DNA of 64,000 bases from Cellulomonas avistercoris (GCF_014836445.1 NZ_JACSQV010000003.1:1-64000), one strand, 5' to 3'. Shown: positions 38,246 to 48,554, counted from the first letter of the stretch. The notes: generated by a model not told the origin, from the letters alone. Numbers and translations: made by a program.

Positions 38246-38542
38246 ATGTCCACCCTCTCCCGCGACGAGGTCGCGCGCGTCGCCGTGCTCGCCCGGATCG
38301 ACCTGACGCCGGCCGAGCTCGACCGGTTGGCGGGCGAGCTCGACGTCATCGTCGAGTCCGTCGCCCGCGTGTCCGAGGTCGCCACCCCGGACGTCCCCGC
38401 GACGAGCCACCCGCTGCCGCTGTCCAACGTGTTCCGTGCCGACGAGCCGGTCCCGCCCCTCGACCGCGACGAGGTGCTCGCCCAGGCCCCCGCGGCCCGG
38501 GACGGCAAGTTCCTCGTCCCGCAGATCCTCGGGGAGGAGTGA
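38246..38542 (+). CDS. gatC: Asp-tRNA(Asn)/Glu-tRNA(Gln) amidotransferase subunit C
   Basis: A 98-residue GatC of typical length ([20 protein letters not shown], ending [18 protein letters not shown]). GatC wraps GatA and GatB and stabilises the complex that amidates mischarged Glu-tRNA(Gln) or Asp-tRNA(Asn). First gene of the gatC-gatA-gatB operon; gatA follows one base after its stop. Confidence 0.95.
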   Translation: MSTLSRDEVARVAVLARIDLTPAELDRLAGELDVIVESVARVSEVATPDVPATSHPLPLSNVFRADEPVPPLDRDEVLAQAPAARDGKFLVPQILGEE

Positions 38543-38543
38543 C

Positions 38544-40061
38544 ATGACCGACCTGACCCGGCTGACCGCCGCCGAGCTCGCCGACCGGCTGGCCGCGCGC
38601 GAGATGACCAGCGTCGAGGCGACGCAGGCGCACCTCGACCGCATCGCGGCGGTCGAGCCCGCCGTCCACGCCTTCCTGCACGTCGCGGGCGAGGAGGCGC
38701 TGGCCACCGCGGCGGACGTCGACGCTCGCCGCGCCGCGGGCGAGGACCTGCACGCGCTCGCGGGCGTCCCGATCGCGGTCAAGGACGTCGTCGTGACGCG
38801 CGGCCTGCCCACGACCGCCGGCTCGCGCATCCTCGAGGGCTGGGTGCCGCCCTACGACGCGACCCTGGTCCAGCGCCTCAAGGCCGCGGGCCTGCCGATC
38901 CTCGGCAAGACGAACATGGACGAGTTCGCGATGGGCTCGTCCACCGAGCACTCGGGCTACGGCAACACGCACAACCCGTGGGACCTCGAGCGGATCCCGG
39001 GCGGCTCCGGCGGCGGGTCGGCCGCGGCCGTCGCGGCGTACGAGGCGCCCCTGGCGATCGGCACGGACACCGGCGGCTCGATCCGCCAGCCCGCGGCCGT
39101 CACGGGCACCGTCGGCGTCAAGCCGACGTACGGCAGCGTGTCCCGCTACGGTCTCATCGCTCTCGCGAGCAGCCTCGACCAGGCGGGACCGTGCACGCGC
39201 ACGGTCCTCGACTCGGCGCTGCTGCACGAGCTGATCGGCGGGCACGACCCGCTCGACTCGACGTCGCTGACCGACCCGGCGACGGGTTACGTCGCGGCGG
39301 CGCGTGCCGGCGCCGGCGGCGACCTGCGCGGCGTGAAGGTCGGTGTCATCCGCGAGCTGCAGGGCGAGGGCTACCAGCCGGGCGTGCTCGCGCGCTTCGA
39401 GGAGTCGCTGGACGCGCTGCGCGGCGCGGGTGCCGAGGTCGTCGAGGTGTCCTGCCCCTCGTTCGCGTACGCGCTGGCCGCGTACTACCTGATCCTCCCC
39501 GCGGAGGCGTCGAGCAACCTCGCGAAGTTCGACGGCATGCGCTTCGGTCTGCGCGTCGAGCCGTCCGAGGGCCCGGTCACCGCGGAGCGCGTCATGGCCG
39601 CCACGCGCGGCCAGGGCTTCGGTGACGAGGTCAAGCGGCGCATCATCCTCGGCACCTACGCGCTGAGCGCGGGCTACTACGACGCCTACTACGGCTCGGC
39701 GCAGAAGGTCCGCACGCTCATCCAGCGCGACTTCGCGGCGGCGTTCGAGGCGGCCGACGTGCTGGTGTCCCCGACGGCGCCGACCACGGCGTTCAAGCTG
39801 GGCGAGAAGCTGGACGACCCGCTGGCGATGTACCTCAACGACGTCGCGACGATCCCGGCCAACCTCGCCGGGGTGCCGGGCATGTCGCTGCCGAACGGGC
39901 TGTCCGACGACGGTCTTCCGGTGGGCTTCCAGATCCTCGCGCCGGCGCGCGAGGACGCCCGCCTGTACCGGGTGGGAGCGGCGCTCGAGGCGCTGCTCGA
40001 GACGAGCTGGGAGGGCCCGCTGCTGGGCCGCGCCCCCGAGCTGGCCGGAGGGGCAGCCTGA
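38544..40061 (+). CDS. gatA: Asp-tRNA(Asn)/Glu-tRNA(Gln) amidotransferase subunit A
   Basis: It hydrolyses glutamine to supply ammonia for transamidation. The 505-residue protein is an amidase-signature enzyme: Lys78 in [12 protein letters not shown], a cis-Ser in [14 protein letters not shown] and the nucleophile Ser in [15 protein letters not shown]. The ATG at 38544 follows GGGGAGGAG. Its stop overlaps the gatB start by one base (TGATG). Confidence 0.97.
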   Translation: MTDLTRLTAAELADRLAAREMTSVEATQAHLDRIAAVEPAVHAFLHVAGEEALATAADVDARRAAGEDLHALAGVPIAVKDVVVTRGLPTTAGSRILEGWVPPYDATLVQRLKAAGLPILGKTNMDEFAMGSSTEHSGYGNTHNPWDLERIPGGSGGGSAAAVAAYEAPLAIGTDTGGSIRQPAAVTGTVGVKPTYGSVSRYGLIALASSLDQAGPCTRTVLDSALLHELIGGHDPLDSTSLTDPATGYVAAARAGAGGDLRGVKVGVIRELQGEGYQPGVLARFEESLDALRGAGAEVVEVSCPSFAYALAAYYLILPAEASSNLAKFDGMRFGLRVEPSEGPVTAERVMAATRGQGFGDEVKRRIILGTYALSAGYYDAYYGSAQKVRTLIQRDFAAAFEAADVLVSPTAPTTAFKLGEKLDDPLAMYLNDVATIPANLAGVPGMSLPNGLSDDGLPVGFQILAPAREDARLYRVGAALEALLETSWEGPLLGRAPELAGGAA

Positions 40062-41572
40062 TGAGCACGACGACCGACGTCGACCTGGTCGACTACGACG
40101 ACGCGGTGGCCCGGTTCGACCCGGTCATCGGCATCGAGGTGCACGTCGAGCTGGGCACCCGGACCAAGATGTTCGACGGTGCCGAGCAGTTCTTCGGCGA
40201 GGAGCCGAACACGCAGATCACGCCGACGAGCCTGGGGCTGCCCGGCGCGCTGCCGGCGGTCAACGGCACGGCCGTCGAGTACGCCATCCGCATCGGGCTG
40301 GCGCTGAACTGCTCGATCGCGGAGTCCTGCCGGTTCGCCCGCAAGAACTACTTCTACCCGGACGTGCCGAAGAACTTCCAGACGTCGCAGTACGACGAGC
40401 CCATCGCGTACGACGGCTTCGTCGACGTCGAGCTCGAGGACGGCACGGTGTTCCGTGTCGAGGTCGAGCGCGCGCACATGGAGGAGGACGCCGGCAAGAA
40501 CACGCACGTCGGCGGCGCCACCGGGCGCATCCACGGCGCGGAGTACTCGCTGGTCGACTACAACCGTGCCGGCGTGCCGCTCGTGGAGATCGTCACCAGG
40601 CCCATCACGGGCGCCGGCGAGCGGGCGCCCGAGGTGGCGCGCGCGTACGTCCAGACGCTGCGCGACATCTTCCGTGCGCTGGGCGTCTCCGAGGCGCGCA
40701 TGGAGCGCGGCAACGTGCGCGCCGACGTCAACGTCTCGCTGCGCCCGACGCCGCAGTCCGCGCTGGGCACCCGCACCGAGACCAAGAACGTCAACTCGTT
40801 CCGGTCGGTCGAGCGGTCCGTGCGCTACGAGATCAGCCGCCAGGCGGCCATCCTCGACGCGGGCGGCACGATCGTGCAGGAGACGCGGCACTGGCACGAG
40901 GACACCGGCATCACGACCGCCGGGCGCGTGAAGTCCGACGCCGAGGACTACCGGTACTTCCCCGAGCCGGACCTCGTGCCGATCGTCCCGGACCGCGCGT
41001 GGATCGAGGAGATCCGCGCCGCCCTGCCCGAGCTGCCGGCCGCGCGACGCCGCCGCCTGCAGGGCGAGTGGGGCTACGCCGACGCCGAGATGCGCGACGT
41101 CGTCAACGCCGGTGCGATCGAGCTCATCGAGGCCACGGTCGAGGCGGGCGCGAGCCCGGCCGCCGCCCGCAAGTGGTGGATGGGCGAGCTGGCCCGGACC
41201 GCCAAGCAGCAGGAGGTCGAGCTCGCGGACCTGCCGATCACGCCCGCGCAGATCGGCGCGCTGCAGCAGCTCGTCGACGCCGGGCGGATCAACGACAAGC
41301 TCGCGCGGCAGGTGCTCGAGGGCGTCCTGGCCGGCGAGGGCGACCCGGAGCAGGTCGTCGTGGCGCGCGGGCTCGAAGTCGTGTCGGACGACGGCCCCCT
41401 GCTCGAGGCCATCGACGCCGCGCTCGCGGCCCAGCCCGACATCGCGGAGAAGATCCGCGGCGGCAACCTGGGACCCGTGGGCGCGATCATCGGCTCGGTC
41501 ATGAAGGCGACCCGCGGGCAGGCGGACGCCGGGCGTGTCCGCGAGCTCGTGCTGGAGCGTCTGCAGGGCTGA
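40061..41572 (+). CDS. gatB: Asp-tRNA(Asn)/Glu-tRNA(Gln) amidotransferase subunit B
   Basis: It phosphorylates the tRNA-bound Glu or Asp and completes amidation. The 503-residue protein has the GatB catalytic core ([40 protein letters not shown]) and a C-terminal Yqey-like tRNA-binding tail ([20 protein letters not shown]). Complete and of normal length. Coupled to gatA. Confidence 0.97.
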   Translation: MSTTTDVDLVDYDDAVARFDPVIGIEVHVELGTRTKMFDGAEQFFGEEPNTQITPTSLGLPGALPAVNGTAVEYAIRIGLALNCSIAESCRFARKNYFYPDVPKNFQTSQYDEPIAYDGFVDVELEDGTVFRVEVERAHMEEDAGKNTHVGGATGRIHGAEYSLVDYNRAGVPLVEIVTRPITGAGERAPEVARAYVQTLRDIFRALGVSEARMERGNVRADVNVSLRPTPQSALGTRTETKNVNSFRSVERSVRYEISRQAAILDAGGTIVQETRHWHEDTGITTAGRVKSDAEDYRYFPEPDLVPIVPDRAWIEEIRAALPELPAARRRRLQGEWGYADAEMRDVVNAGAIELIEATVEAGASPAAARKWWMGELARTAKQQEVELADLPITPAQIGALQQLVDAGRINDKLARQVLEGVLAGEGDPEQVVVARGLEVVSDDGPLLEAIDAALAAQPDIAEKIRGGNLGPVGAIIGSVMKATRGQADAGRVRELVLERLQG

Positions 41573-41717
41573 GCGGGAGCGCCGACGTGCACCTGCGGCG
41601 TGCGTCGTGTCGCAACGTCCCGGTCACACGGGATTTGTACGATGCGACGCACGCCGGAGGGCAGTCGGTGGTGGTGTCCCACGCGGAGGCACCGATGGCG
41701 AGCCGACGGAGGTCACG

Positions 41718-42266
41718 ATGCAGAAGCCGAGCCTGCAGGGCGAGATGATCGTCCTGCGACCGATCCGGCCCGACGACGCCGAGGCGATGTGGGACATGCT
41801 CACGGACTCCGAGGGCAACCGTCTGACGGGGACGACGCGCGTGTTCACCCAGGACGAGGTCCACGCGTGGTGCGCGAGCCGCGAGGAGGCGCAGGGGCGC
41901 TACGACTTCGCGGTCACCACCAGCGCGGACGACGAGTACCACGGTGAGATCGTCCTCAACGACATCGACGAGGACGTCCGGTGCGCCGGGCTGCGCCTCG
42001 CCATGCGCCCCGCCTACCGCGGCCGCGGCTACGGCACCGAGGCGATCGAGCTGGTGCTCGGGTTCGCGTTCGACGGGCTCGGGCTGCACCGCGTCGAGCT
42101 CGAGGCGCTGAGCATCAACACGCGCGCGATCTCCCTGTACGAGAACATCGGGTTCCGCCGCGAGGGCCGCCGCCGGGACGCGTACCGCGACGGTGCGGGC
42201 TGGTGCGACGCCGTCGTGATGTCGATGCTCGAGGACGAGTACCGCGCCGGCCGCACGGGCGGCTGA
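41718..42266 (+). CDS. GNAT N-acetyltransferase (RimJ/RimL-like)
   Basis: A 182-residue GNAT of the Acetyltransf_3 type (IVLRPIRPDDAEAMWDML). The acetyl-CoA loop RPAYRGRGYGTEAIELVLGF and the trailing NTRAISLYENIGFRREGRRR are intact. The ATG at 41718 follows GGAGG at good spacing. The 145 bases before it hold no gene. The substrate is unknown. Confidence 0.87.
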   Translation: MQKPSLQGEMIVLRPIRPDDAEAMWDMLTDSEGNRLTGTTRVFTQDEVHAWCASREEAQGRYDFAVTTSADDEYHGEIVLNDIDEDVRCAGLRLAMRPAYRGRGYGTEAIELVLGFAFDGLGLHRVELEALSINTRAISLYENIGFRREGRRRDAYRDGAGWCDAVVMSMLEDEYRAGRTGG

Positions 42267-42274
42267 CGGCGACC

Positions 42275-43216
42275 GTGCTGACCGCCACCGTCCCGGACGA
42301 CGACCTGCTGCACCGCCTGGACGACCTCGCCGCCGCGCACGCCGACGACCTGCGGCTGGTCCGCTGGGACCTGAGCGGGCCGCTCGACGCCGCCACGGCG
42401 CGCGAGGTCGAGCTCGTCGTGGTGCCGCACTACTTCGTGCGGCCGGGCGGGTTCGACGTGCTGCACGGCCTGCCCCGGCTGCGCTGGGTGCAGCTGCCGA
42501 GCGCGGGCTACGAGCACGCGCGCCCGCACCTGCCGCCCGGTGTGGTGCTGTGCAACGGCCGGGGCGTGCACGACGCGGGGACGGCCGAGCTGGCCGTCGG
42601 GCTGACGCTCGCGGTGCAGCGCGGCCTGCCCCGTGCGGTGCGCGCCATGGGGGAGGGGCGCTGGGACAACCCGTTCGGTCCGTCGCTGGCGGACCGGCGG
42701 GTGCTGGTCGTCGGGCAGGGGTCCGTCGGGCAGGCGATCGTGGCGCGGTTCCGGCCGTTCGAGGTCGACCTCGTGCGCGTCGCCCGCACGGCCCGCGACG
42801 ACGTCGACGGCCACGTGCACGGTGTCGACGAGCTGCCGGACCTGCTCCCCGACGCCGACGTCGTGGTGCTGGCGATCCCGCTCGACCGCACGTCGTACCA
42901 CCTGATCGACGCCCGCGCCCTCGCGCGGATGAAGGACGGCGCGCTGCTCGTCAACGTCGCACGCGGCAAGGTCGTGGACGGTGACGCGCTGCTGGCGGAG
43001 CTGACGGCGGGGCGGCTGCGCGCCGCGCTGGACGTCACCGACCCCGAGCCCCTGCCGTCCGACCACCCGCTGTGGCGCGCGCCCAACGTGCTGGTCACCG
43101 CCCACCAGGGCGGCAACACGGACGCGACGTTCCCGCGGGTGGCCGCGCTCGTGCGGCGCCAGCTGACGGCGCTGCTCGCGGGGGAGCCGCCCACCAACCA
43201 GGTCGCGCGGACCTGA
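42275..43216 (+). CDS. D-isomer-specific 2-hydroxyacid dehydrogenase
   Basis: A 313-residue NAD-dependent dehydrogenase of the D-2-hydroxyacid family. The cofactor fold shows VGQGSVGQAIVARF; the catalytic Arg lies in VNVARGKVVDGDAL, Glu in DVTDPEPLPSDHPLW and His in VLVTAHQGG. The substrate (glyoxylate, hydroxypyruvate or other) cannot be told. The GTG at 42275 is 8 bases after the GNAT stop, so the two are probably cotranscribed. Confidence 0.88.
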   Translation: MLTATVPDDDLLHRLDDLAAAHADDLRLVRWDLSGPLDAATAREVELVVVPHYFVRPGGFDVLHGLPRLRWVQLPSAGYEHARPHLPPGVVLCNGRGVHDAGTAELAVGLTLAVQRGLPRAVRAMGEGRWDNPFGPSLADRRVLVVGQGSVGQAIVARFRPFEVDLVRVARTARDDVDGHVHGVDELPDLLPDADVVVLAIPLDRTSYHLIDARALARMKDGALLVNVARGKVVDGDALLAELTAGRLRAALDVTDPEPLPSDHPLWRAPNVLVTAHQGGNTDATFPRVAALVRRQLTALLAGEPPTNQVART

Positions 43217-43226
43217 CGCAGGTGGC

Positions 43227-44615
43227 TCAGGTGGGACGGCGCGCGTGGTCGGCCAGCGCCACCTCGCGCTCACGGGCGTGGTCCACGACGCGCTCGGGGT
43301 AGCCCGCCGGCACGCCGTCGGGCAGCTTCCACGGCTCGTGGACGGCGCCGCCGGGCACGTCGCGCAGCTCGGGCACCCAGCGCCGCACGTACATGCCGTC
43401 GGGGTCGAACGTGCGACCCTGCGTGACCGGGTTGAAGACGCGGAAGTAGGGCGCGGCATCGCGTCCCGTCCCCGCGACCCACTGCCAGTTGAGCTGGTTC
43501 TGCGGCACGTCGCCATCGACGAGCCGGTCCATGAAGTGCGCGGCGCCGCGCTGCCAGGCGATGTGCAGGTCCTTGACCAGGAACGACGCGACCACCATGC
43601 GCACCCGGTTGTGCATCCACGCCTGCGCGCGCAGCTGGCGCATCCCCGCGTCCACCAGGGGGTACCCGGTGCGCCCCTCGGCCCACGCCTCGAACAGCCG
43701 GTCGGCGTCGGGGCCGGTCGCCCACGCGTCCTACGGGACGACCGGGCGCAGGGACCGCTGCGCCGCGTCGGGCCGGTGCCACAGGACGTCCGCGTGGAAC
43801 TCGCGCCACGCGAGCTCCGAGCGGTACGTCGCCACCGACGCCGCGAGTGCTCCGTCCCCGTCGCGCGCCGCCGCCGCGCCCGCCGCCGCGAGGTCGGCGA
43901 GCATGGTCCGCGGGTGGATCTCGCCGTGCTTGAGGTGCGCGGACATCCAGGACGTGACGTCGAGGTCGGGCCGGTTGCGGTCGACGTCGTACCCGGCCAG
44001 GTCCGCGCGCAGGAACGTGTGCCACCGCTCGCGCGCGGCCTGCTCGCCCGCGCGGGGCAGCGCGGCAGCGGTCGGGGGCGCATCCGGGACGCCGTCGGAC
44101 GCGAGCGTCGCCCACGGCACCGCGCGGGGCCGCGGTGCCGGCGCGTGCCAGCCGTGGTCGAGCCAGGCCGTGCGGAACGGCGTGAACACCTGGTACGGGG
44201 TCCCCTGCCCGGTGCGCAGCCGCCCGGGCGCGACCGCGTAGGGGCAGCCGGTCCGGACCAGCGGGACGGCGCCCAGGGCGGCCTCGACCGCGTCGTCCCG
44301 GCGCCGGCCGTACGGCTCGGTCGCGGCGCTGACGTGCACCGACGACGCCCCCACCGCGCGTGCGACGTCGGGCACGGCCTGCTCGGCGCGCGCGTGGCGC
44401 ACGACCAGCCGCCCGCCCGTCGCGTCGTCGAGCGCGCGCAGCGACGCGGCCAGGTACGCGAGCCGCGGTGCGCCCGACGACCGCCACAGTGCGGGGTCGA
44501 CGACGTAGAGCGCGACCACCTCGTCGCCGTGCGCGCGGGCCTGTGCGGTCGCGGCGACCAGCGCGGGGTGGTCGGCCAGGCGCAGGTCGCGCCGGAACCA
44601 GCAGATCGTCGCCAC
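43227..44615 (-). pseudogene. phr: Deoxyribodipyrimidine photo-lyase, interrupted by in-frame TAG
   Basis: A class I CPD photolyase-like reading frame of 462 codons. The N-terminal photolyase domain (ATICWFRRDLRLADHPALVA) and the C-terminal FAD-binding domain (GYPLVDAGMRQLRAQAWMHN, NQLNWQWVAGTGRDAAPYFR) are both well conserved and in the same frame. A single TAG at 43731-43733 splits them at about codon 295, in the stretch joining SLRPVVP to DAWATGPDADRLFEAW. There is no frameshift or deletion, so one base change would restore the gene. Read literally, both products lack half the enzyme. It may be a recent pseudogene or a sequencing error. The GTG at 44615 is preceded by TAACGT/GATAAC, a likely -10. 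Confidence 0.85.
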
Positions 44616-44664
44616 GCGGCACGTTATCCCGTGGCCGCAGCCGGGGCGCGTCGGGACCGCGTGC

Positions 44665-45315
44665 TCAGGTCGCCGGCAGCGCGGCGGGTGCGGCCGCGCG
44701 GCGCGCATGCGTGCGCGCGAGCCGTGCGACGTCCCGGCGGGCCAGCCGCGCGGCGTCGGCCAGCCACCGCTCGCGACGCGCCGGAGTCGAGGTCCGGACG
44801 GACGGGAAGGTCGTGCGACCCACGAGCCGGTACCCGCAGAACGCGAGCGTCGCCTGCCCGAGCGACGCGCCGGCGGCGTCCCGGTAGGCCAGCACGTTCC
44901 AGGCGCGCGGCGCGTCCATCGTCATGAAGGTGCGGGCCGTGCGGCCGCGCAGCAGGCGGCGGGGGAGCAGCCCGGTGCCGTAGCGGAAGGCGATCCCGGG
45001 CAGCAGCACGCGGTCGAGGAAGGCCTTGAGCACCGCCGGGTAGGAACCCCACCACTGCGGGTGCAGGACCACGAGGTGGTCGGCCTCGCGGACCTGCGCG
45101 ACGAGCCCGGCCACGACCGGGTCGAGGTGGTCCGTGGTGCCGTCGTGCGCGGCGAGGTCGGCGCGGCGCACGGGGTCGTGCGGGAAGGGCGTCGTCGCGA
45201 GGTCGAGGACGCGCACGTGCGCGCCCGCGGCCCGGGCGGCGTCGGCGTACGCCTGGGCCAGCGCGTGCGTGAGGGAGCCGCGCAGCGGGTGGCCGACGAG
45301 GACGAGGACGTGCAC
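44665..45315 (-). CDS. NAD(P)H:quinone-type oxidoreductase (flavodoxin-like fold)
   Basis: A 216-residue flavodoxin_2 family protein (MHVLVLVGHPLRGSLTHALA, HLVVLHPQWWGSYPAVLKAF, MDAPRAWNVLAYRDAAG), related to NQO1, MdaB and KefF-type flavoproteins that reduce quinones or similar electrophiles by two electrons. The GTG at 45315 follows GGAGGT at ideal spacing. It lies 17 bases after the MarR gene, so it is cotranscribed and probably under the same operators. Confidence 0.88.
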   Translation of the reverse strand: MHVLVLVGHPLRGSLTHALAQAYADAARAAGAHVRVLDLATTPFPHDPVRRADLAAHDGTTDHLDPVVAGLVAQVREADHLVVLHPQWWGSYPAVLKAFLDRVLLPGIAFRYGTGLLPRRLLRGRTARTFMTMDAPRAWNVLAYRDAAGASLGQATLAFCGYRLVGRTTFPSVRTSTPARRERWLADAARLARRDVARLARTHARRAAAPAALPAT

Positions 45316-45332
45316 GGGACCTCCGGGTGGTG

Positions 45333-45812
45333 TCAGACGTGCGGGGAGTCCGGGACCCGCGCCGCCAGTGCGCGGCGCATCGCCTCCAGGACGGTCGTCA
45401 GGTCGCTGTGCAGGGCGGTCAGGTCGACCTGCGGGACGTGCGCGAACGCCGCGGTGACCTCGTGCTCGAGCCGTTGCCCGGCGACGTCGACGAGCGCGCG
45501 TCCGGCGGGGGTCAGGTCGAGCACGACACGCCGCGCGTGGGCGGGGTCGCCCAGGGTGCGGACCCAGCCGGCGTCGACGAACGACCCCACGCGCTTGCTG
45601 ACGGCGGCCTTGGTGACGCGCAGGCACCGGGCGAGGGTCGTGATGTCGGGGTGGTCGAGGTTCGACAGCGTGGCGAGGAAGACGTACTGGCTGAGGGTGA
45701 GGCCGTGCTCGGCGCGCAGCAGGTCGTCCGCGTACTCGTCGACGACGCCGACGAGCTGGTGCAGCGTGACGGTGAGGCGGTCGCCGAGCGGGTGGTCGTC
45801 GGAGGTGCTCAC
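45333..45812 (-). CDS. MarR family transcriptional regulator
   Basis: A 159-residue winged-helix regulator (LTLSQYVFLATLSNLDHPDI, TKAAVSKRVGSFVDAGWV, ARRVVLDLTPAGRALVDV). It is divergent from a POT transporter; the intergenic region holds two palindromes with the core GTCAAC-NN-GTTGAC, the likely binding sites. Autorepression plus control of the reductase downstream and of the transporter is inferred from position. Confidence 0.9.
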   Translation of the reverse strand: MSTSDDHPLGDRLTVTLHQLVGVVDEYADDLLRAEHGLTLSQYVFLATLSNLDHPDITTLARCLRVTKAAVSKRVGSFVDAGWVRTLGDPAHARRVVLDLTPAGRALVDVAGQRLEHEVTAAFAHVPQVDLTALHSDLTTVLEAMRRALAARVPDSPHV

Positions 45813-45817
45813 GACAG

Positions 45818-45839
45818 GGGAGTCAACCGGTTGACTCCC
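45818..45839. promoter_or_regulatory. MarR operator 1
   Basis: A perfect 22-bp palindrome (half GGGAGTCAACC). It lies 6 bases upstream of the marR start and shares the GTCAAC core with the second site. Confidence 0.75.
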
Positions 45840-45842
45840 GCT

Positions 45843-45860
45843 GTGTCAACCTGTTGACAC
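45843..45860. promoter_or_regulatory. MarR operator 2
   Basis: An 18-bp palindrome with one mismatched pair (GTGTCAAC-CT-GTTGACAC). Its centre is 23 bp from that of the first site, about two helical turns, which suits two dimers on one face. TTGACA inside it could double as a -35 in either direction. Confidence 0.7.
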
Positions 45861-45913
45861 CGGTGACGTCGCCCCGGGGTGCGGGACGGACGGGGCGAGG
45901 ACACGATGGTCCG

Positions 45914-47461
45914 ATGAGCGAAGCCGCGGACATCCAGGCAGGCGACGACGCCCCCGGCCTCGCAGCCCGCCCGGCCCGGGAGTTCTTCGGGCACCCGTTC
46001 GGGCTGTTCACGCTCTTCACGACCGAGCTGTGGGAGCGGTTCAGCTACTACGGCATGCGGGCGATCCTCTTCTACTTCCTCACCGACACGCTCGCGAACG
46101 AGGGGCTCGCCCTCGACGACGCGACGGGCGCCGCGCTCGTGGCCGTGTACGGCTCGGCCGTCTACCTGGTGACGGTCGTCGGCGGCTGGGCGGCCGACCG
46201 CGTGATGGGTGCCCGGCGCGCCGTGCTCGCCGGCGGTGTCGTCATCGCGGCCGGGCACGTGAGCCTCGCGGTCCCCGCGCACTGGACCGCCTACCTGGGC
46301 ATCGTCCTCGTCGCGCTGGGCACCGGCCTGCTCAAGCCGAACGTGTCGAGCATGGTCGGCGAGCTGTACCGCCGCGACGACCCGCGCCGCGACTCGGCCT
46401 TCTCGATCTTCTACATGGGCATCAACATCGGCTCGTTCTCCGCGCCGTTCGTCGTGCAGATCGCCCGCGAGATCGGCGGGTACCACGCAGGGTTCTCGGT
46501 CGCGGCCGTCGGCATGGGGCTCGCGCTGGTGGCGTTCGTCCTCGGGCGGGGCGCGCTGCACGGCGCGGGCGACACCGTGCCGAACCCGCTGACGCCCGCC
46601 GACCGGCCGCGGGTCGTGCGCATGGGGCTGCTGATCGCCCTGGCCGTCGCGGCCGCGACGGGGCTCGCGTGGGTCGTCGCCCGGCCCGGTTCGCAGGAGG
46701 CCGGCGTCCTCGGCGTCGTCATCGACGCGCTGTCCTACCTCGCGTTCGCGGCGCCGGTCGTGATGTTCCTCGTGATGTTCCGCTCGCCGCGGGTCAACGC
46801 GGCCGAGCGCTCGCGCCTCACGGCGTACATCCCGCTGTTCGTCGCCGCCATGCTCTTCTGGATGATCTTCGAGCAGGCCTCGAACACGCTCTCGCAGTAC
46901 GCCCGCGACCACACCGACACGAACGTCCTCGGGTTCACGATCTCGCCCGTGCTGTACCAGTCGGTCAACCCGGCGAGCATCATCGTGCTCGCGCCCGTGT
47001 TCGCGTGGCTGTGGGTCCGGCTGGGGGACCGGCCGTCGACCGCCGTGAAGTTCGCCATCGGCCTGACCCTCGCGGCGCTGAGCTTCGTGTTCCTCGCGGT
47101 GGCGTCCGCCGTGGCCGGCGACGGTCGCTCGCCGTGGTGGGTGCTCGTCGTGGTCTACGTCGTGCAGACGCTCGGCGAGCTGTGCCTGTCACCCGTCGGG
47201 CTCGCGGCCACGACGCTGCTCGCGCCCCTGGCGTTCCGCGGCCAGGCGATGGCGCTGTGGTTCCTGGCGCCCGCGGCGGGCCAGGCGATCACGGCGCAGC
47301 TCATCACCGCGACCGACGGGATGAGCCGGACCACGTTCTTCGGCGGCATCGGGCTCGTCACGCTCGTGGTGGCGGGGGTCATGTTCGCGCTCGCGCCGTG
47401 GGTGACCCGGCGCATCCGCGAGGGCGCGGAGACGGACGAGGAGATCGCGGCGCGTCACTGA
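45914..47461 (+). CDS. POT/PTR family peptide:H+ symporter
   Basis: A 515-residue transporter of the DtpT type that imports di- and tripeptides with protons. The POT signature ExxERFxYYGMRAIL is present from residue 37 (ELWERFSYYGMRAILFYFL), and about 14 membrane helices are visible. The second signature region FSIFYMGINIGSF is intact. The ATG at 45914 was chosen because the family N terminus (EFFGHPFGLFTLF) begins soon after. Divergent from marR with shared operators. Confidence 0.9.
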   Translation: MSEAADIQAGDDAPGLAARPAREFFGHPFGLFTLFTTELWERFSYYGMRAILFYFLTDTLANEGLALDDATGAALVAVYGSAVYLVTVVGGWAADRVMGARRAVLAGGVVIAAGHVSLAVPAHWTAYLGIVLVALGTGLLKPNVSSMVGELYRRDDPRRDSAFSIFYMGINIGSFSAPFVVQIAREIGGYHAGFSVAAVGMGLALVAFVLGRGALHGAGDTVPNPLTPADRPRVVRMGLLIALAVAAATGLAWVVARPGSQEAGVLGVVIDALSYLAFAAPVVMFLVMFRSPRVNAAERSRLTAYIPLFVAAMLFWMIFEQASNTLSQYARDHTDTNVLGFTISPVLYQSVNPASIIVLAPVFAWLWVRLGDRPSTAVKFAIGLTLAALSFVFLAVASAVAGDGRSPWWVLVVVYVVQTLGELCLSPVGLAATTLLAPLAFRGQAMALWFLAPAAGQAITAQLITATDGMSRTTFFGGIGLVTLVVAGVMFALAPWVTRRIREGAETDEEIAARH

Positions 47462-47540
47462 GGCGGGGCGTCACCGAGCCGGGGCGTCGCCGGCCGCGCG
47501 AGAAGTTCACCCGGTCGCGCGTCCGAGCCGGGCGTGTCGG

Positions 47541-48548
47541 TCAGCCCTGGCGGGGCCGTGCCGTGGAGGCGCGGGGCACGAGCTCGGTCGGCAGCCGACG
47601 GTGCGTCTGGACGTCGGTGCCCGCGATGAGGTCGACCAGCAGGTGCAGCGCGGCCGCGCCCATGGCCTGCAGCGGCTGGGCGACGGTCGTCAGTGGCGGC
47701 GAGCTGAGCGCCGACTCGGGCACGTTGTCGAAGCCGATCACGGACAGGTCCTCGGGCACCTCGAGCCCGAGCGCCTGGGCTACGTCCAGGACCGCCAGGG
47801 CCGACAGGTCGTTGGCCGCGAACACCGCGGTGGGGCGGTCCGGACGGTCCAGCAGGGCCCGCGCGGGCTCCTGCGACGCGCCCCGTCGGTAGTCGCCCAT
47901 GCCGACGAGGGTCTCGTCGACGGGGACGCCGGCATCGGCCATGGCGCTGCGGAACCCCTGGTCACGCAGCCGTGCGGACGCGAGGTCCGGGCGCCCGCCG
48001 AGGAACGCGATCCGGCGGTGGCCCAGCTCGAGCAGGTGCCGGGTCGCGAGCACCGCACCTGCGAGGTTGTCCGAGTCGACGGTGGGCAGGCCGGTCGGGC
48101 CGGCGTGCGGGTCGACCGCGACGACGGGCACGCCGGGGCGCGCCTCGACGACGGTCGGCGTCACGATGATCGCGCCGTCGATGAGCGTCCCGGACAGCCG
48201 CGACAGGTAGCGCCGCTCCCAGCCGACCTCGGCCGAGCCGCCACCACCGGAGTAGGCGAGCAGCTCGTACCCGGTGGCCGTGACCGCGGTGCCGGCGCCC
48301 TTGAGGAGCTCGGCGGAGAAGGGCTCGAACTCCGCGACGAGGATGCCCAGGACGTTGGTCCGGTACGACCGCAGCGACCGCGCGCCGAGGCTCGCCTCGT
48401 AGCCCAGGTCCGCGATCACCTCCTGAACTCGCTCAAGTGTGCGCTGCGATACGCCGTAGCGACCATTGACGACCTTGGAGACAGTGGCGACGGAGACCCC
48501 GGCAGTTCGGGCGACATCGGCCATCTTGACGCGGGGGAGCGAGTCCAC
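47541..48548 (-). CDS. LacI family transcriptional regulator (BxlR-like)
   Basis: A 335-residue regulator with a complete HTH and hinge (VKMADVARTAGVSVATVSKV) and a sugar-binding domain (VIGFDNVPESALSSPPLTTV). It is divergent from a sugar ABC operon and most likely its repressor, released by the imported oligosaccharide or its product. GTG at 48548 was chosen over an in-frame ATG at 48566 and another start at 48599 because TATGAT, a perfect -10, lies 6 nt before it and the operator would otherwise be inside the coding sequence. Confidence 0.9.
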   Translation of the reverse strand: MDSLPRVKMADVARTAGVSVATVSKVVNGRYGVSQRTLERVQEVIADLGYEASLGARSLRSYRTNVLGILVAEFEPFSAELLKGAGTAVTATGYELLAYSGGGGSAEVGWERRYLSRLSGTLIDGAIIVTPTVVEARPGVPVVAVDPHAGPTGLPTVDSDNLAGAVLATRHLLELGHRRIAFLGGRPDLASARLRDQGFRSAMADAGVPVDETLVGMGDYRRGASQEPARALLDRPDRPTAVFAANDLSALAVLDVAQALGLEVPEDLSVIGFDNVPESALSSPPLTTVAQPLQAMGAAALHLLVDLIAGTDVQTHRRLPTELVPRASTARPRQG

Positions 48549-48554
48549 GCGGTG

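Noticed and set aside
43227..43655. A separate small photolyase-related gene
   Set aside because: It is in the same frame as the upstream half and begins inside the FAD domain; it is the 3' part of the interrupted gene.
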